A stretch of 64,000 nucleotides of DNA from Oerskovia sp042887685 (GTDB lineage: Bacteria > Actinomycetota > Actinomycetes > Actinomycetales > Cellulomonadaceae): positions 62,001-126,000 of the forward strand of contig NZ_JBHVOS010000004.1 of assembly GCF_042887685.1 (NCBI RefSeq), read 5' to 3'. The notes below the pieces were generated by a model. It was not told the origin of the DNA. It was given only the letters and a program-made list of their open reading frames with translations, and did not search any database. Below, piece after piece: positions 33,120-41,103 of the stretch; positions within the stretch are counted from its first letter, which is position 1, and the number at the start of each line of letters is the position of its first letter. The translations under genes were made by a program, and so were the position numbers.

Positions 33120-33680
33120 TCAGGGGGCGAGCAGGAGGTCGACGAGCCGCCAGGCCGCCGCGTCCGTCCGCTCCAGGTCGCCCGTGACGAGGCGGTCGAG
33201 CAGGAGGCCCTTGAGGCCGGAGGTGAGGAGCGTGGCGTCGATGCGGGCGGCGTCGGGCGAGCGGCCGATGCCCACGAGGAGTCCCTCGACGTGCTCGACC
33301 CACGCGTCCACGGCGTCCTGGGCGACGGTGTGGTGCGGGTTGCCGTCCTCGAGGGACGTCGTGAGCACCTGGAGCATGAGCGTGAAGTGTCCGGCGTGGG
33401 CAGGATCGGTCATACCGGCCCAGGCGGAGCGCGCGGTGACACGCGGGTCTGCGGTCGGGACGGAGTCGAGGGCCTCGATCATGCGGCGACGGTGCTCGGC
33501 GAGCACGGCGTCGAGCAGGGCGTCCCGGGTCCCGAAGTAGTGCACGAGCATCCGCGCGCTCGTACCGAGCGTCGGTGCGAGGGATCGCAGCGTGAAGCCG
33601 CCGAGGCCCGTGGTCTGGAGGTGGTCGAGCGCACCGGAGACGAGCTGGGCGCGGCGTTCTTCGTCGGGGGTGCGTGGCAC
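33120..33680 (-). CDS. TetR-family transcriptional regulator
   Basis: The 186-residue protein has an N-terminal TetR HTH (GALDHLQTTGLGGFTLRSLA then LGTSARMLVHYFGTRDALL) and an all-helical ligand domain. It is divergent from an SDR gene; the two core promoters overlap and a 16-bp palindrome lies across its own -35 region, so it very likely represses both itself and the SDR. GTG start, with GGAG upstream. Confidence 0.9.
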   Translation of the reverse strand: MPRTPDEERRAQLVSGALDHLQTTGLGGFTLRSLAPTLGTSARMLVHYFGTRDALLDAVLAEHRRRMIEALDSVPTADPRVTARSAWAGMTDPAHAGHFTLMLQVLTTSLEDGNPHHTVAQDAVDAWVEHVEGLLVGIGRSPDAARIDATLLTSGLKGLLLDRLVTGDLERTDAAAWRLVDLLLAP

Positions 33681-33695
33681 GGGCGCTCCGAGGGG

Positions 33696-33724
33696 TTGAC
33701 GGTGGGACGGTGCGAGCCTACGTT
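33696..33724 (+). promoter_or_regulatory. SDR promoter overlapping the divergent TetR -10
   Basis: TTGACG (33696-33701), 17-bp spacer, TACGTT (33719-33724), six bases to the ATG. The TetR -10 TAGGCT lies on the other strand at 33715-33720, so the two -10 elements share two base pairs. Confidence 0.75.
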
Positions 33725-33730
33725 GACTCC

Positions 33731-34546
33731 ATGAGTGTAACGCGCGTTACAGATAAGTCGCCTGACAGCGGGGCCGACACCCGACGCGACTCCCCCGGCC
33801 CTCGCTGGACCGCAGCCCTCGTGACCGGCGGGAGCTCCGGCGTCGGGCTGGCGCTCGCCCGACGCCTCGTGTCGGACGGCACGACCGTCCTCGTGTGCGG
33901 GCGCGATCCCGGGCGCCTCGCGGACGCCGCGACACAGGTCCCCGGCCTGCGCACCCTGGTCGCGGACCTCTCCGACCCCGACGACGTCGCCCGCCTCGCG
34001 CGCACGGCAGCCGACCTGCCCGGCCTGGACCTCGTCGTGCACAACGCCGCCGTCCAGCTCGACCGTGACTGGGTCGTCACACCGCGGCTCGGGGAGACCG
34101 GCCCCCTCGTGCGGGACGCGACCACCGAGCTCGCCACCGACCTCGGCGCCCCCCTGCACCTGACCGCGCACCTCCTGCCGGTCCTCGCGGAGGCACCGCG
34201 TGCGGCGGTCGTCTCCGTCACGTCCGCGCTCGGGACCGTCCCCAAGCGCTCGGCGCCCGTCTACTGCGCGGCCAAGGCCGGCCTGAGCGCCTTCACCACG
34301 TCGCTCCGGTACCAGCTCCGCGCCACGGCCTCCCACGTCCGTGCGATCGAGGTCGCGCTCCCCCTCGTCGACACCGCGATGACGGCGGGCCGCGGTGCAC
34401 GCAAGATCACGCCCGACGCCGCCGCTGCCGCCATCCTGACCGCGCTCGCCCGACGCAAGGACAGGGTCCACGTGGGCGCCGTGAAGCCTCTGCTCGCGAT
34501 CCATCGCGTGGCGCCACGCCTCGCGGCACGGATCGTCGCCGACTGA
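33731..34546 (+). CDS. short-chain dehydrogenase/reductase (SDR)
   Basis: The 271-residue protein has the SDR cofactor motif LVTGGSSGVGLALARRL (T-G-x3-G-x-G, about residue 34), DLVVHNAAVQLDRDW, catalytic Ser in VVSVTSALG and YCAAKAGL (Y-x3-K). CGRDPGRL after strand 2 suggests NADP preference. The substrate is unknown. ATG 33731 coincides with the predicted transcription start, so the mRNA is leaderless and the TetR-type operator (33736-33751) lies inside codons 2-7. Confidence 0.9.
   Translation: MSVTRVTDKSPDSGADTRRDSPGPRWTAALVTGGSSGVGLALARRLVSDGTTVLVCGRDPGRLADAATQVPGLRTLVADLSDPDDVARLARTAADLPGLDLVVHNAAVQLDRDWVVTPRLGETGPLVRDATTELATDLGAPLHLTAHLLPVLAEAPRAAVVSVTSALGTVPKRSAPVYCAAKAGLSAFTTSLRYQLRATASHVRAIEVALPLVDTAMTAGRGARKITPDAAAAAILTALARRKDRVHVGAVKPLLAIHRVAPRLAARIVAD
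33736..33751. promoter_or_regulatory. TetR-type operator
   Basis: TGTAACGCGCGTTACA is a perfect 16-bp palindrome. It covers the likely TetR-gene -35 region (33738-33743) and sits at about +6 to +21 of the SDR transcript, within its coding sequence. Binding would block both promoters. Confidence 0.8.
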
Positions 34547-34564
34547 CATCCCCGCCGACGGCGA

Positions 34565-34603
34565 CGGGCCGGGCAGGAGGCTCTGCGCCTCCCGCCCGGC
34601 CCG
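34565..34603. terminator. bidirectional terminator SDR/pyc
   Basis: Seventeen-base arms (CGGGCCGGGCAGGAGGC and its complement with one mismatch) around a five-base loop, between convergent genes. Confidence 0.8.
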
Positions 34604-34641
34604 CTGACCGCCGTGCCTCAAGCTGCTTGCCCGGCACGCGG

Positions 34642-37600
34642 TCACACGATGACGAGCACCAGGTCCCCGCCCTCGAGCTGCTGGACCGCGCCGATCGCGA
34701 CGCGCTGGACGGTGCCCCCGACAGGGGTCGTGATCGCGGCCTCCATCTTCATGGCCTCGACCGTCGCGACCGTCTGCCCCGCCGTCACGACCTCGCCCTC
34801 GTGCACGACGGGCGTCACGGCGCCCGCGAAGGGGGCGGCGATCTGACCCGGCGCGGCAGGGTCGGCCTTCTCGGCGAGCGACGCGTCGACCTCGATCGAA
34901 CGGTCACGCACCTGGAGCGGGCGCAGCTGGCCGTTGAGCGTGAACATGACGGTGCGCATCCCTCGCTCGTCGGGGACACCCACGGCCTCGAGGCCCACGA
35001 GGAGCTTGACGCCACGCTCGAGCGAGACCTCGACCTCCTGGCCGGGCATGAGCCCGTAGAGGTACGCCTGGGTGCCCAGGACGGACACGTCACCGAACGC
35101 CGCGCGCGTCGTCTCGTAGTCCTTGGTCGGCCCGGCGAACAGCAGGTGGTTGAGGCGGTTGCGGCGAGCGGCCGAGTCGCCGTCGAGGTCCGCCTGGTCC
35201 TCCTCGCTGAGCGGCGTCACGGGCGTGCGCACGACGCGGCCCGCGAGGGCCTTGCTGCGGAAGGGCTCTGGCCAGCCGCCGGGCGGGTCCCCGAGCTCGC
35301 CGCCCAGGAACGCGATGACCGAGTCGGGGATGTCGTAGTCCTGAGGGTTCTCGGCGAAGTCCGCCGGGTCCGCGCCGCGGGCCACGAGCTGCAGCGCCAG
35401 GTCGCCCACGACCTTCGAGGACGGGGTCACCTTCACGAGGCGACCGAGGATGCGGTCGGCCGCGGCATACGTGGCCTCGATCTGCTCGAACTGGTCGCCC
35501 AGCCCGAGCGCGATGGCCTGCTGGCGCAGGTTGGAGAGCTGACCACCCGGGATCTCGTGCTCGTAGACACGACCCGTCGGGCTCGAGAGGCCCGACTCGA
35601 ACGGGGCGTAGAGGCGACGCACGGCCTCCCAGTACGGTTCCAGGTCGCACACCGCGCGCAGGGACAGACCCGTGTCACGCTCGGTGTGCTCGAGGCCCGC
35701 CACGAGCGCGGACATCGAGGGCTGGCTCGTGGTGCCCGCCATCGCGGCGCTCGCGACGTCGACCGCGTCGACCCCCGCGGCCACGGCGGCCATGAGCGTG
35801 GCCATCTGCCCGCCCGACGTGTCGTGCGTGTGCAGGTGGACGGGCAGGTCGAAGCGCTCGCGCAGCGCCGTGACCAGGCGCGCCGCAGCAGCGGGGCGCA
35901 GCAGGCCCGCCATGTCCTTGATCGCCAGCACGTGGGCGCCCGCGTCGACGATGCGGTCGGCGAGCTCGAGGTAGTAGTCGAGCGTGTAGAGGGACTCGGT
36001 CGGGTCGAGGAGGTTGCCCGTGTAGCACAGCGCGACCTCGGCCACGGCCGTGCCGGTCGCGCGGACCGCGTCGATCGCCGGGCGCATCTGCTCGACGTCG
36101 TTGAGCGCGTCGAAGATCCGGAAGATGTCGACCCCCGTGGCCGCCGCCTCACGGACGAACGCCTCGGTGACCTCGGTCGGATACGGCGTGTAGCCCACGG
36201 TGTTACGACCGCGCAGCAGCATCTGGAGAGCGACGTTGGGCATCGCCTCTCGCAGCGCAGCGAGGCGCGCCCACGGGTCCTCGCCGAGGAAACGCAGCGC
36301 GACGTCGTACGTCGCGCCGCCCCAGGCCTCGACCGAGAGCAGTTGCGGCGTCAGGCGAGCGACGTACGGGGCGACGGCGAGCAGGTCGTGCGTGCGGACC
36401 CGGGTCGCCAGCAGGGACTGGTGGGCGTCGCGGAACGTGGTGTCCGTGACCCTGACCGCGGTCTCCGAGCGCAGCGCCCGGGCGAAGCCCTCAGGTCCCA
36501 GCTCGAGGAGCTGCTGGCGGCTGCCAGGGACGGGCGCCACCGACAGGTCGACGGCCGGGAGCTTGGCCACGGGGTCGATCGCGCCGGTGCCCGGTCCGTG
36601 CGGACGATTGACGGTCACGTCTCCCAGGTAGCTCAGGAGCCTGGTGCCGCGGTCGGCGCTCTCACGTGCGGCGAGCAGCTCGGGACGCTCGTCGATGAAC
36701 GACGTCGACAGGTTCCCGGCGATGAATTCGGCGTCCGAGAGGACGGCCTGCAGGAACGGGATGTTCGTGCGGATGCCACGGATGCGGAACTCCGCCAGGG
36801 CACGCCGGGCGCGGCGCACGGCCGTCGGGTAGTCCCGGCCACGGCACGTGAGCTTGACCAGCATCGAGTCGAAGTGGCCCGAGATCTCCGACCCGGCGGT
36901 CGCGGTCGCACCGTCGAGACGGACGCCCGCGCCGCCCGGCGAACGGTAGGCCACGATGCGGCCGGTGTCCGGGCGGAACCCGTTCGAGGGGTCCTCGGTC
37001 GTGATGCGGGACTGGAGCGCCGCGCCGTTGACATGCACGTCCTCCTGACGGATCCCCAGGTCCTCCAGGGTCTCTCCCGCCGCGATGCGCATCTGCGACG
37101 ACACGAGGTCGATGTCCGTGACCTCCTCGGTCACGGTGTGCTCGACCTGGATGCGCGGGTTCATCTCGATGAACACGTGCTGACCGGCCCGCTCCCCCAC
37201 GGTGTCGAGGAGGAACTCGACCGTCCCCGCGTTCTGGTACCCGATGGACCGGGCGAACTTCACCGCGTCGGCGCACAGGGCGTCGCGGATCGCCGGGTCC
37301 AGGTTCGGTGCCGGCGCGATCTCGATGACCTTCTGGTGGCGCCGCTGGACCGAGCAGTCGCGCTCGTACAGGTGGACGACGTTGCCCTGACCGTCGGCGA
37401 GGATCTGCACCTCGATGTGACGCGGGCGCAGGACGGCCTGCTCGAGGAACATGGTCGGGTCGCCGAACGCGCCGTCCGCCTCGCGCATCGCGGCCGCCAG
37501 CGCCTCGGGGAGGTCCTCGCGGCGGTCGACGCGGCGCATGCCGCGCCCGCCACCGCCCGCGACGGCCTTGGCGAAGATCGGGAAACCGATCTCGTCGGCG

Positions 37601-38052
37601 GCAGCGATGAGCTCGTCGATGTCCGACGAGGGCTCGCTCGACGACAGGACCGGTATGCCCGCCTCCTTGGCGGCCTTGAGCGCGCGCACCTTGTTGCCCG
37701 CGAGCTCGAGGACCTCCGGGGGCGGTCCGACGAACGCGATGCCCGCCTGCTGGCAGGCCCGTGCGAGCTCCGGGTTCTCCGACAGGAAGCCGTAGCCGGG
37801 GTAGATCGCGTCGGCGCCCGCGTCCTTGGCGACGCGCACGATCTCCTCGATGTCGAGGTAGGCCCGGACGGGGTGCCCCTCCTCGCCGATCCGGTACGCC
37901 TCGTCGGCCTTCAGCCGGTGCTCGGAGTTTCGATCCTCGTAGGGGAAGACGGCCACCGTCCGGGAGCCGAGCTCGTACGCTGCGCGAAACGCCCGGACCG
38001 CGATCTCCGCGCGGTTGGCGACCAGAACTTTCGAGAACACCAAGTACCCCAT
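34642..38052 (-). CDS. pyc: pyruvate carboxylase
   Basis: The 1136-residue protein has the three PYC modules in order. Biotin carboxylase (1 to about 460): KVLVANRAEIAVRAFRAAYE, AGGGGRGMRRV ATP-grasp loop, VFIEMNPRIQVEHTVTEE. Carboxyltransferase (about 530-830): VTDTTFRDAHQSLLATRVRT, RIFDALNDVEQM, HLHTHDTSGGQ. C-terminal biotinyl domain: VATVEAMKMEAAITTPVGG with the biotin Lys. It makes oxaloacetate from pyruvate and bicarbonate for anaplerosis. ATG 38052 gives MGYLVFSKVL; an internal GTG at 38040 (VFSKVLVANR) matches relatives as well and may be the true start. Confidence 0.96.
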   Translation of the reverse strand: MGYLVFSKVLVANRAEIAVRAFRAAYELGSRTVAVFPYEDRNSEHRLKADEAYRIGEEGHPVRAYLDIEEIVRVAKDAGADAIYPGYGFLSENPELARACQQAGIAFVGPPPEVLELAGNKVRALKAAKEAGIPVLSSSEPSSDIDELIAAADEIGFPIFAKAVAGGGGRGMRRVDRREDLPEALAAAMREADGAFGDPTMFLEQAVLRPRHIEVQILADGQGNVVHLYERDCSVQRRHQKVIEIAPAPNLDPAIRDALCADAVKFARSIGYQNAGTVEFLLDTVGERAGQHVFIEMNPRIQVEHTVTEEVTDIDLVSSQMRIAAGETLEDLGIRQEDVHVNGAALQSRITTEDPSNGFRPDTGRIVAYRSPGGAGVRLDGATATAGSEISGHFDSMLVKLTCRGRDYPTAVRRARRALAEFRIRGIRTNIPFLQAVLSDAEFIAGNLSTSFIDERPELLAARESADRGTRLLSYLGDVTVNRPHGPGTGAIDPVAKLPAVDLSVAPVPGSRQQLLELGPEGFARALRSETAVRVTDTTFRDAHQSLLATRVRTHDLLAVAPYVARLTPQLLSVEAWGGATYDVALRFLGEDPWARLAALREAMPNVALQMLLRGRNTVGYTPYPTEVTEAFVREAAATGVDIFRIFDALNDVEQMRPAIDAVRATGTAVAEVALCYTGNLLDPTESLYTLDYYLELADRIVDAGAHVLAIKDMAGLLRPAAAARLVTALRERFDLPVHLHTHDTSGGQMATLMAAVAAGVDAVDVASAAMAGTTSQPSMSALVAGLEHTERDTGLSLRAVCDLEPYWEAVRRLYAPFESGLSSPTGRVYEHEIPGGQLSNLRQQAIALGLGDQFEQIEATYAAADRILGRLVKVTPSSKVVGDLALQLVARGADPADFAENPQDYDIPDSVIAFLGGELGDPPGGWPEPFRSKALAGRVVRTPVTPLSEEDQADLDGDSAARRNRLNHLLFAGPTKDYETTRAAFGDVSVLGTQAYLYGLMPGQEVEVSLERGVKLLVGLEAVGVPDERGMRTVMFTLNGQLRPLQVRDRSIEVDASLAEKADPAAPGQIAAPFAGAVTPVVHEGEVVTAGQTVATVEAMKMEAAITTPVGGTVQRVAIGAVQQLEGGDLVLVIV

Positions 38053-38309
38053 CCGTCATCGTGGGTCGGGTACGGGACCGTCGCGAGAAGAGGTCCACGC
38101 ACCCGCTCGTCACGGGCGTCGCTCCGGCACGAGCCAGGACGCCCACAGGCGATCTTCGCACGGCCGCACGGGCAGGACGTCACCGGAAGGGGGCGAGCGG
38201 GAGAAAAGGTGCTCATCGCCACGCGGCGGCCGGCCCCGGTCGGCACACGAGAGGACCCCGCCGAGGGCGGGGTCCTGGGGTCACGGGCGCCTGGGTGGCG
38301 CAGGGCGCA

Positions 38310-38900
38310 TCAGCCGGCGCTTCGTGCCCGACGGCGGAGCTCGAGCTCGTCCTCGGTCGGGACACCCGGGGTCTCGTCATCCCCGAGGGACTCGGCCGGC
38401 ATGTCGCTCAGCGTCCCCTCGACCTCGCGCCAGACGCGGCCGACGGCGATGCCGAACACTCCCTGACCGCCCTGGACCAGGTCGACGACCTCGTCCGGAG
38501 ACGTGCACTCGTACACGCTCGCACCGTCGCTCATGAGCGTGATCTGTGCGAGGTCGTTCACGCCACGCTCACGCAGGTGCTCGACCGCGGTGCGGATCTG
38601 CTGCAGAGAGACCCCGGTGTCGAGCAACCGCTTGACGATCTTGAGGACGAGGATGTCCCGGAAGCCGTAGAGCCGGTGCGTCCCCGAACCCGAGGCGGAG
38701 CGGACGGTCGGCTCGACCAGGCCGGTACGGGCCCAGTAGTCCAGCTGCCGGTAGGTGATGCCCGCGACGCGGCACGCCGTGGGGCCGCGGTAGCCGGTCG
38801 TGGTGTCGTGCTCGGTGATGTCCTCGCCGAACAGCAGTCCCTGGGCCGCGTGGGAAGCGGGAGCCCCCGGCTCCGCTCCAGCTCTGCCGCTGCTGTTCAC
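38310..38900 (-). CDS. MerR-family regulator (Rv1828-like)
   Basis: The 196-residue protein has a MerR HTH lacking the most N-terminal strand (GYRGPTACRVAGITYRQLDY, then WARTGLVEPTVRSASGSGTH and LYGFRDILVLKIVKRLLDTG), a helical linker, and a C-terminal domain with SVYECTSPDEVVDLVQGG. It corresponds to the MerR-like protein in the mycobacterial garA cluster. The GTG start is preceded by TTGGAGG, with TAGCGT upstream as -10. Confidence 0.88.
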   Translation of the reverse strand: MNSSGRAGAEPGAPASHAAQGLLFGEDITEHDTTTGYRGPTACRVAGITYRQLDYWARTGLVEPTVRSASGSGTHRLYGFRDILVLKIVKRLLDTGVSLQQIRTAVEHLRERGVNDLAQITLMSDGASVYECTSPDEVVDLVQGGQGVFGIAVGRVWREVEGTLSDMPAESLGDDETPGVPTEDELELRRRARSAG

Positions 38901-38998
38901 TGTGCCTCCAAGGATGATGTGGACTCCACGCTAGGCCCGGGGCCCGGGAGCGTCAACGACCGGGGCCCCGAAGAGGGTGAGCGTGTCGCGCAGACCGG

Positions 38999-39517
38999 CT
39001 ACCGCCCCCCGGGCCCCTCCCCCGCTTCCGGAGGCCCGAAGTCCTCGGGCGAGACGTGCTCGAGGAAGTCGCGGAACTCGGCCACCTCGCGCTGCTGCTC
39101 CGGGTCGACGATCTCCACCCCCGCCAGGGCGATGATCTCCGCCGAGCACATGACGGGGCTGTCCGTGCGCACGGCCACGGCGATCGCGTCCGACGCCCTG
39201 GCGTCGACCCGGACCCCCGTGCTCAGGACCATCTCGGCGAAGAAGATCCCGTCGTCCAGAGCCACGATCTCCACCCGCAGCAGGCCGACGTGCACCGCTT
39301 CGAGGACGTCACGGAGCAGGTCGTGCGTCATCGGTCGGGGTGCCGTCAGGTGTGCCTGCGCCATCGCGATCGCACTCGCCTCACGGGGGCCGATGATGAT
39401 CGGGACGACCAGCTCGGCCGCGGGGTCCAGCAGCAGCACGACGATCTCCTGCCCGGCCCCCTGCTGCTGGCGCACGCCGAGGACCTCGACCGGGACCATC
39501 GGCACCTCGTTGCTCAC
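38999..39517 (-). CDS. DUF151 / bifunctional nuclease family protein
   Basis: The 172-residue protein shows the DUF151 core: VPVEVLGVRQQQGAGQEIVV, VVPIIIGPREASAIAMAQ, RPMTHDLLRDVLEAVHVGLL, RVDARASDAIAVAVRTDSPV. Some family members have nuclease activity; the bacterial role is open. GTG 39517 lies six bases after TACGGT, a leaderless configuration. It lies between the two MerR genes, as in mycobacteria. Confidence 0.9.
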   Translation of the reverse strand: MSNEVPMVPVEVLGVRQQQGAGQEIVVLLLDPAAELVVPIIIGPREASAIAMAQAHLTAPRPMTHDLLRDVLEAVHVGLLRVEIVALDDGIFFAEMVLSTGVRVDARASDAIAVAVRTDSPVMCSAEIIALAGVEIVDPEQQREVAEFRDFLEHVSPEDFGPPEAGEGPGGR

Positions 39518-39624
39518 CCGTCCACCGTACGACGGCGGGCGCAGTCCGTCAGGAGGAGGCGCACGCCCGGCCCCGGGACCGTACGTCCCCATGTCCGTGC
39601 GGTCCAAGGACGCACGGGTGCGAC

Positions 39625-40434
39625 TCAGCTCGTGAGGTCTCCCACGCCCTGCCGGAGCCACACCGTGTGGAGCTTGGCGAAGAGCTCCCCCACCTCACCG
39701 GCCAGGGCTCCCGCGTGGGCGCGCGCCGAGGAGGACTGCTGGCTGCGCCACGGGGCGACGACCTGCTCGACCAGGCCCACGTGACGGTCCGCCGACGTGC
39801 GCAGCAGGCGGAGGTGACGCGGCTCGATCCCGTACTCACCGAGCGCTGCCGCGAGCTGGACGACCTCGAGGGACCACGCGTCGAGCTGTCCGCCCGGGGC
39901 CTGACGAAGGACTCCGGCCGAGATCAGCCCCTCGACCAGCGAGCCGTCCACCCCTGCGGCGCTCGCGAGCGACTCGACGGTGTACCGCTGCCGGACGGTC
40001 GTGGTCTCGGTCTCGCCGTCGCTCGCCGCCAGCCGGAGAGCGGGGTTCTCGATCACCTCGCCGGCGTCGAGCGCAGCGAGGTTCTCCTTGATGACCTTGA
40101 GCGGCAGGTAGCGGTCGCGCTGCTCGAGCAGGACGTACCGCAGCCTCTCGACGTCAGCCGGAGAGTACTGCCGGTACCCCGACGGTGTCCGCTCCGGGTC
40201 GATGAGCCCCTGCTCCTCGAGGAACCTGAGCTTGGAGTGGCTCACGCTGGGGAACTCCGTGCGCAAGGCGCGCAGGACGTCCGAGATACGCATCGTGGCG
40301 CGTCGCGAGATGCCCTGCGGCCAGGGTTCGGCGGACTGCTCGACGTCGTCCTCGTCGGTCGGTCGTGCGGTCAGCGCGCCCGTGCCGTCGAACCGGTTCT
40401 CATGTCCCCACGGGGAGCGTGCCGGCTGGTTCAC
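39625..40434 (-). CDS. MerR-family regulator (Rv1830/ResR-like)
   Basis: The 269-residue protein carries a MerR HTH after a 45-residue disordered lead: MRISDVLRALRTEFPSVSHS, KLRFLEEQGLIDPERTPSGY, RQYSPADVERLRYVLLEQRD. The C-terminal helical region includes YTVESLASAAGVDGSLVEGL. The mycobacterial counterpart by position regulates cell growth and division. GTG start overlaps the stop of the FHA gene (GTGA), so the two are translationally coupled. Confidence 0.88.
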   Translation of the reverse strand: MNQPARSPWGHENRFDGTGALTARPTDEDDVEQSAEPWPQGISRRATMRISDVLRALRTEFPSVSHSKLRFLEEQGLIDPERTPSGYRQYSPADVERLRYVLLEQRDRYLPLKVIKENLAALDAGEVIENPALRLAASDGETETTTVRQRYTVESLASAAGVDGSLVEGLISAGVLRQAPGGQLDAWSLEVVQLAAALGEYGIEPRHLRLLRTSADRHVGLVEQVVAPWRSQQSSSARAHAGALAGEVGELFAKLHTVWLRQGVGDLTS

Positions 40435-40922
40435 GGGTGCTCTGCCGCGCCTTCCGCCGACCCCACGGGCTGCCCGAGGACGGGGCTGGTGTAGAAGGTG
40501 AGGCGGTACTTGCCGATCTGCACCTCGTCGCCAGTGACCAGAGCCACGGCGTCCACGCGGTTGCGGTTGACGTAGGTCCCGTTGAGCGAGCCGATGTCAC
40601 GGACGACGAACTGATCGTCGTCCCGGACGAACTCCGCGTGCTTGCGCGAGACCGTGACGTCGTCGAGGAAGATGTCCGCGTGCTCGCTCCGGCCGGCGAC
40701 GGTCCGCTCGGCGTCGAGGAGGAAGCGCGAGCCGACCGAAGGGCCGCGCTGCATCACGAGCAGCGCAGAGTGGCGCGGCAACGCCGAGATCGCAGCCTGT
40801 TCCTCGGCGGTCAGGCCTCCGGGCTGCGCACCTTCTTCGATCGGCAGCTCGATCCGCCCGAACGTGACGGTCGTGTCGCTGCCTCCCCGGCGTGGCTCCG
40901 CAGATTCACCTGGAGTGGTCAT
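40431..40922 (-). CDS. garA: FHA-domain protein, GarA/OdhI-like
   Basis: The 163-residue protein has an N-terminal tail containing SDTTVTFGRIELP, which resembles the phosphorylated ETTSVF motif of GarA/OdhI, and a C-terminal FHA domain: GSRFLLDAERTVAGRSEHAD, VTVSRKHAEF, IGSLNGTYVNRNRV. GarA/OdhI, once phosphorylated by Ser/Thr kinases on the TT motif, switches binding to 2-oxoglutarate-metabolising enzymes. ATG 40922 follows GAGGAGG. An inverted repeat lies in its upstream region (40944-40965). Confidence 0.9.
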   Translation of the reverse strand: MTTPGESAEPRRGGSDTTVTFGRIELPIEEGAQPGGLTAEEQAAISALPRHSALLVMQRGPSVGSRFLLDAERTVAGRSEHADIFLDDVTVSRKHAEFVRDDDQFVVRDIGSLNGTYVNRNRVDAVALVTGDEVQIGKYRLTFYTSPVLGQPVGSAEGAAEHP

Positions 40923-40943
40923 CTCGCCTCCTCGGGAGTTTTG

Positions 40944-40965
40944 ACGCATTCAGAGCAAAATGCGT
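40944..40965. promoter_or_regulatory. inverted repeat upstream of the FHA gene
   Basis: ACGCATT-N8-AATGCGT, perfect 7-bp arms, 22 bp upstream of the start codon. Likely an operator or part of the promoter. Confidence 0.5.
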
Positions 40966-41103
40966 TGGGCTGAAAGGTACAGCACGCTCCCGCGCGCCCC
41001 TCCTGAGGGTGGGGATGCGGGCAATACCCGTCCAACCCGTCCAACCTACCCCGCCGGGCGGGTCGGAGAAAAGTATCCGCCCACGTCACGAGCCCCCGAG
41101 GGG

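Noticed and set aside
34627..38466. 1279-codon open frame on the plus strand opposite pyruvate carboxylase
   Set aside because: It is the antisense shadow of pyc with low-complexity Arg/Asp/Val composition and no homology signal.
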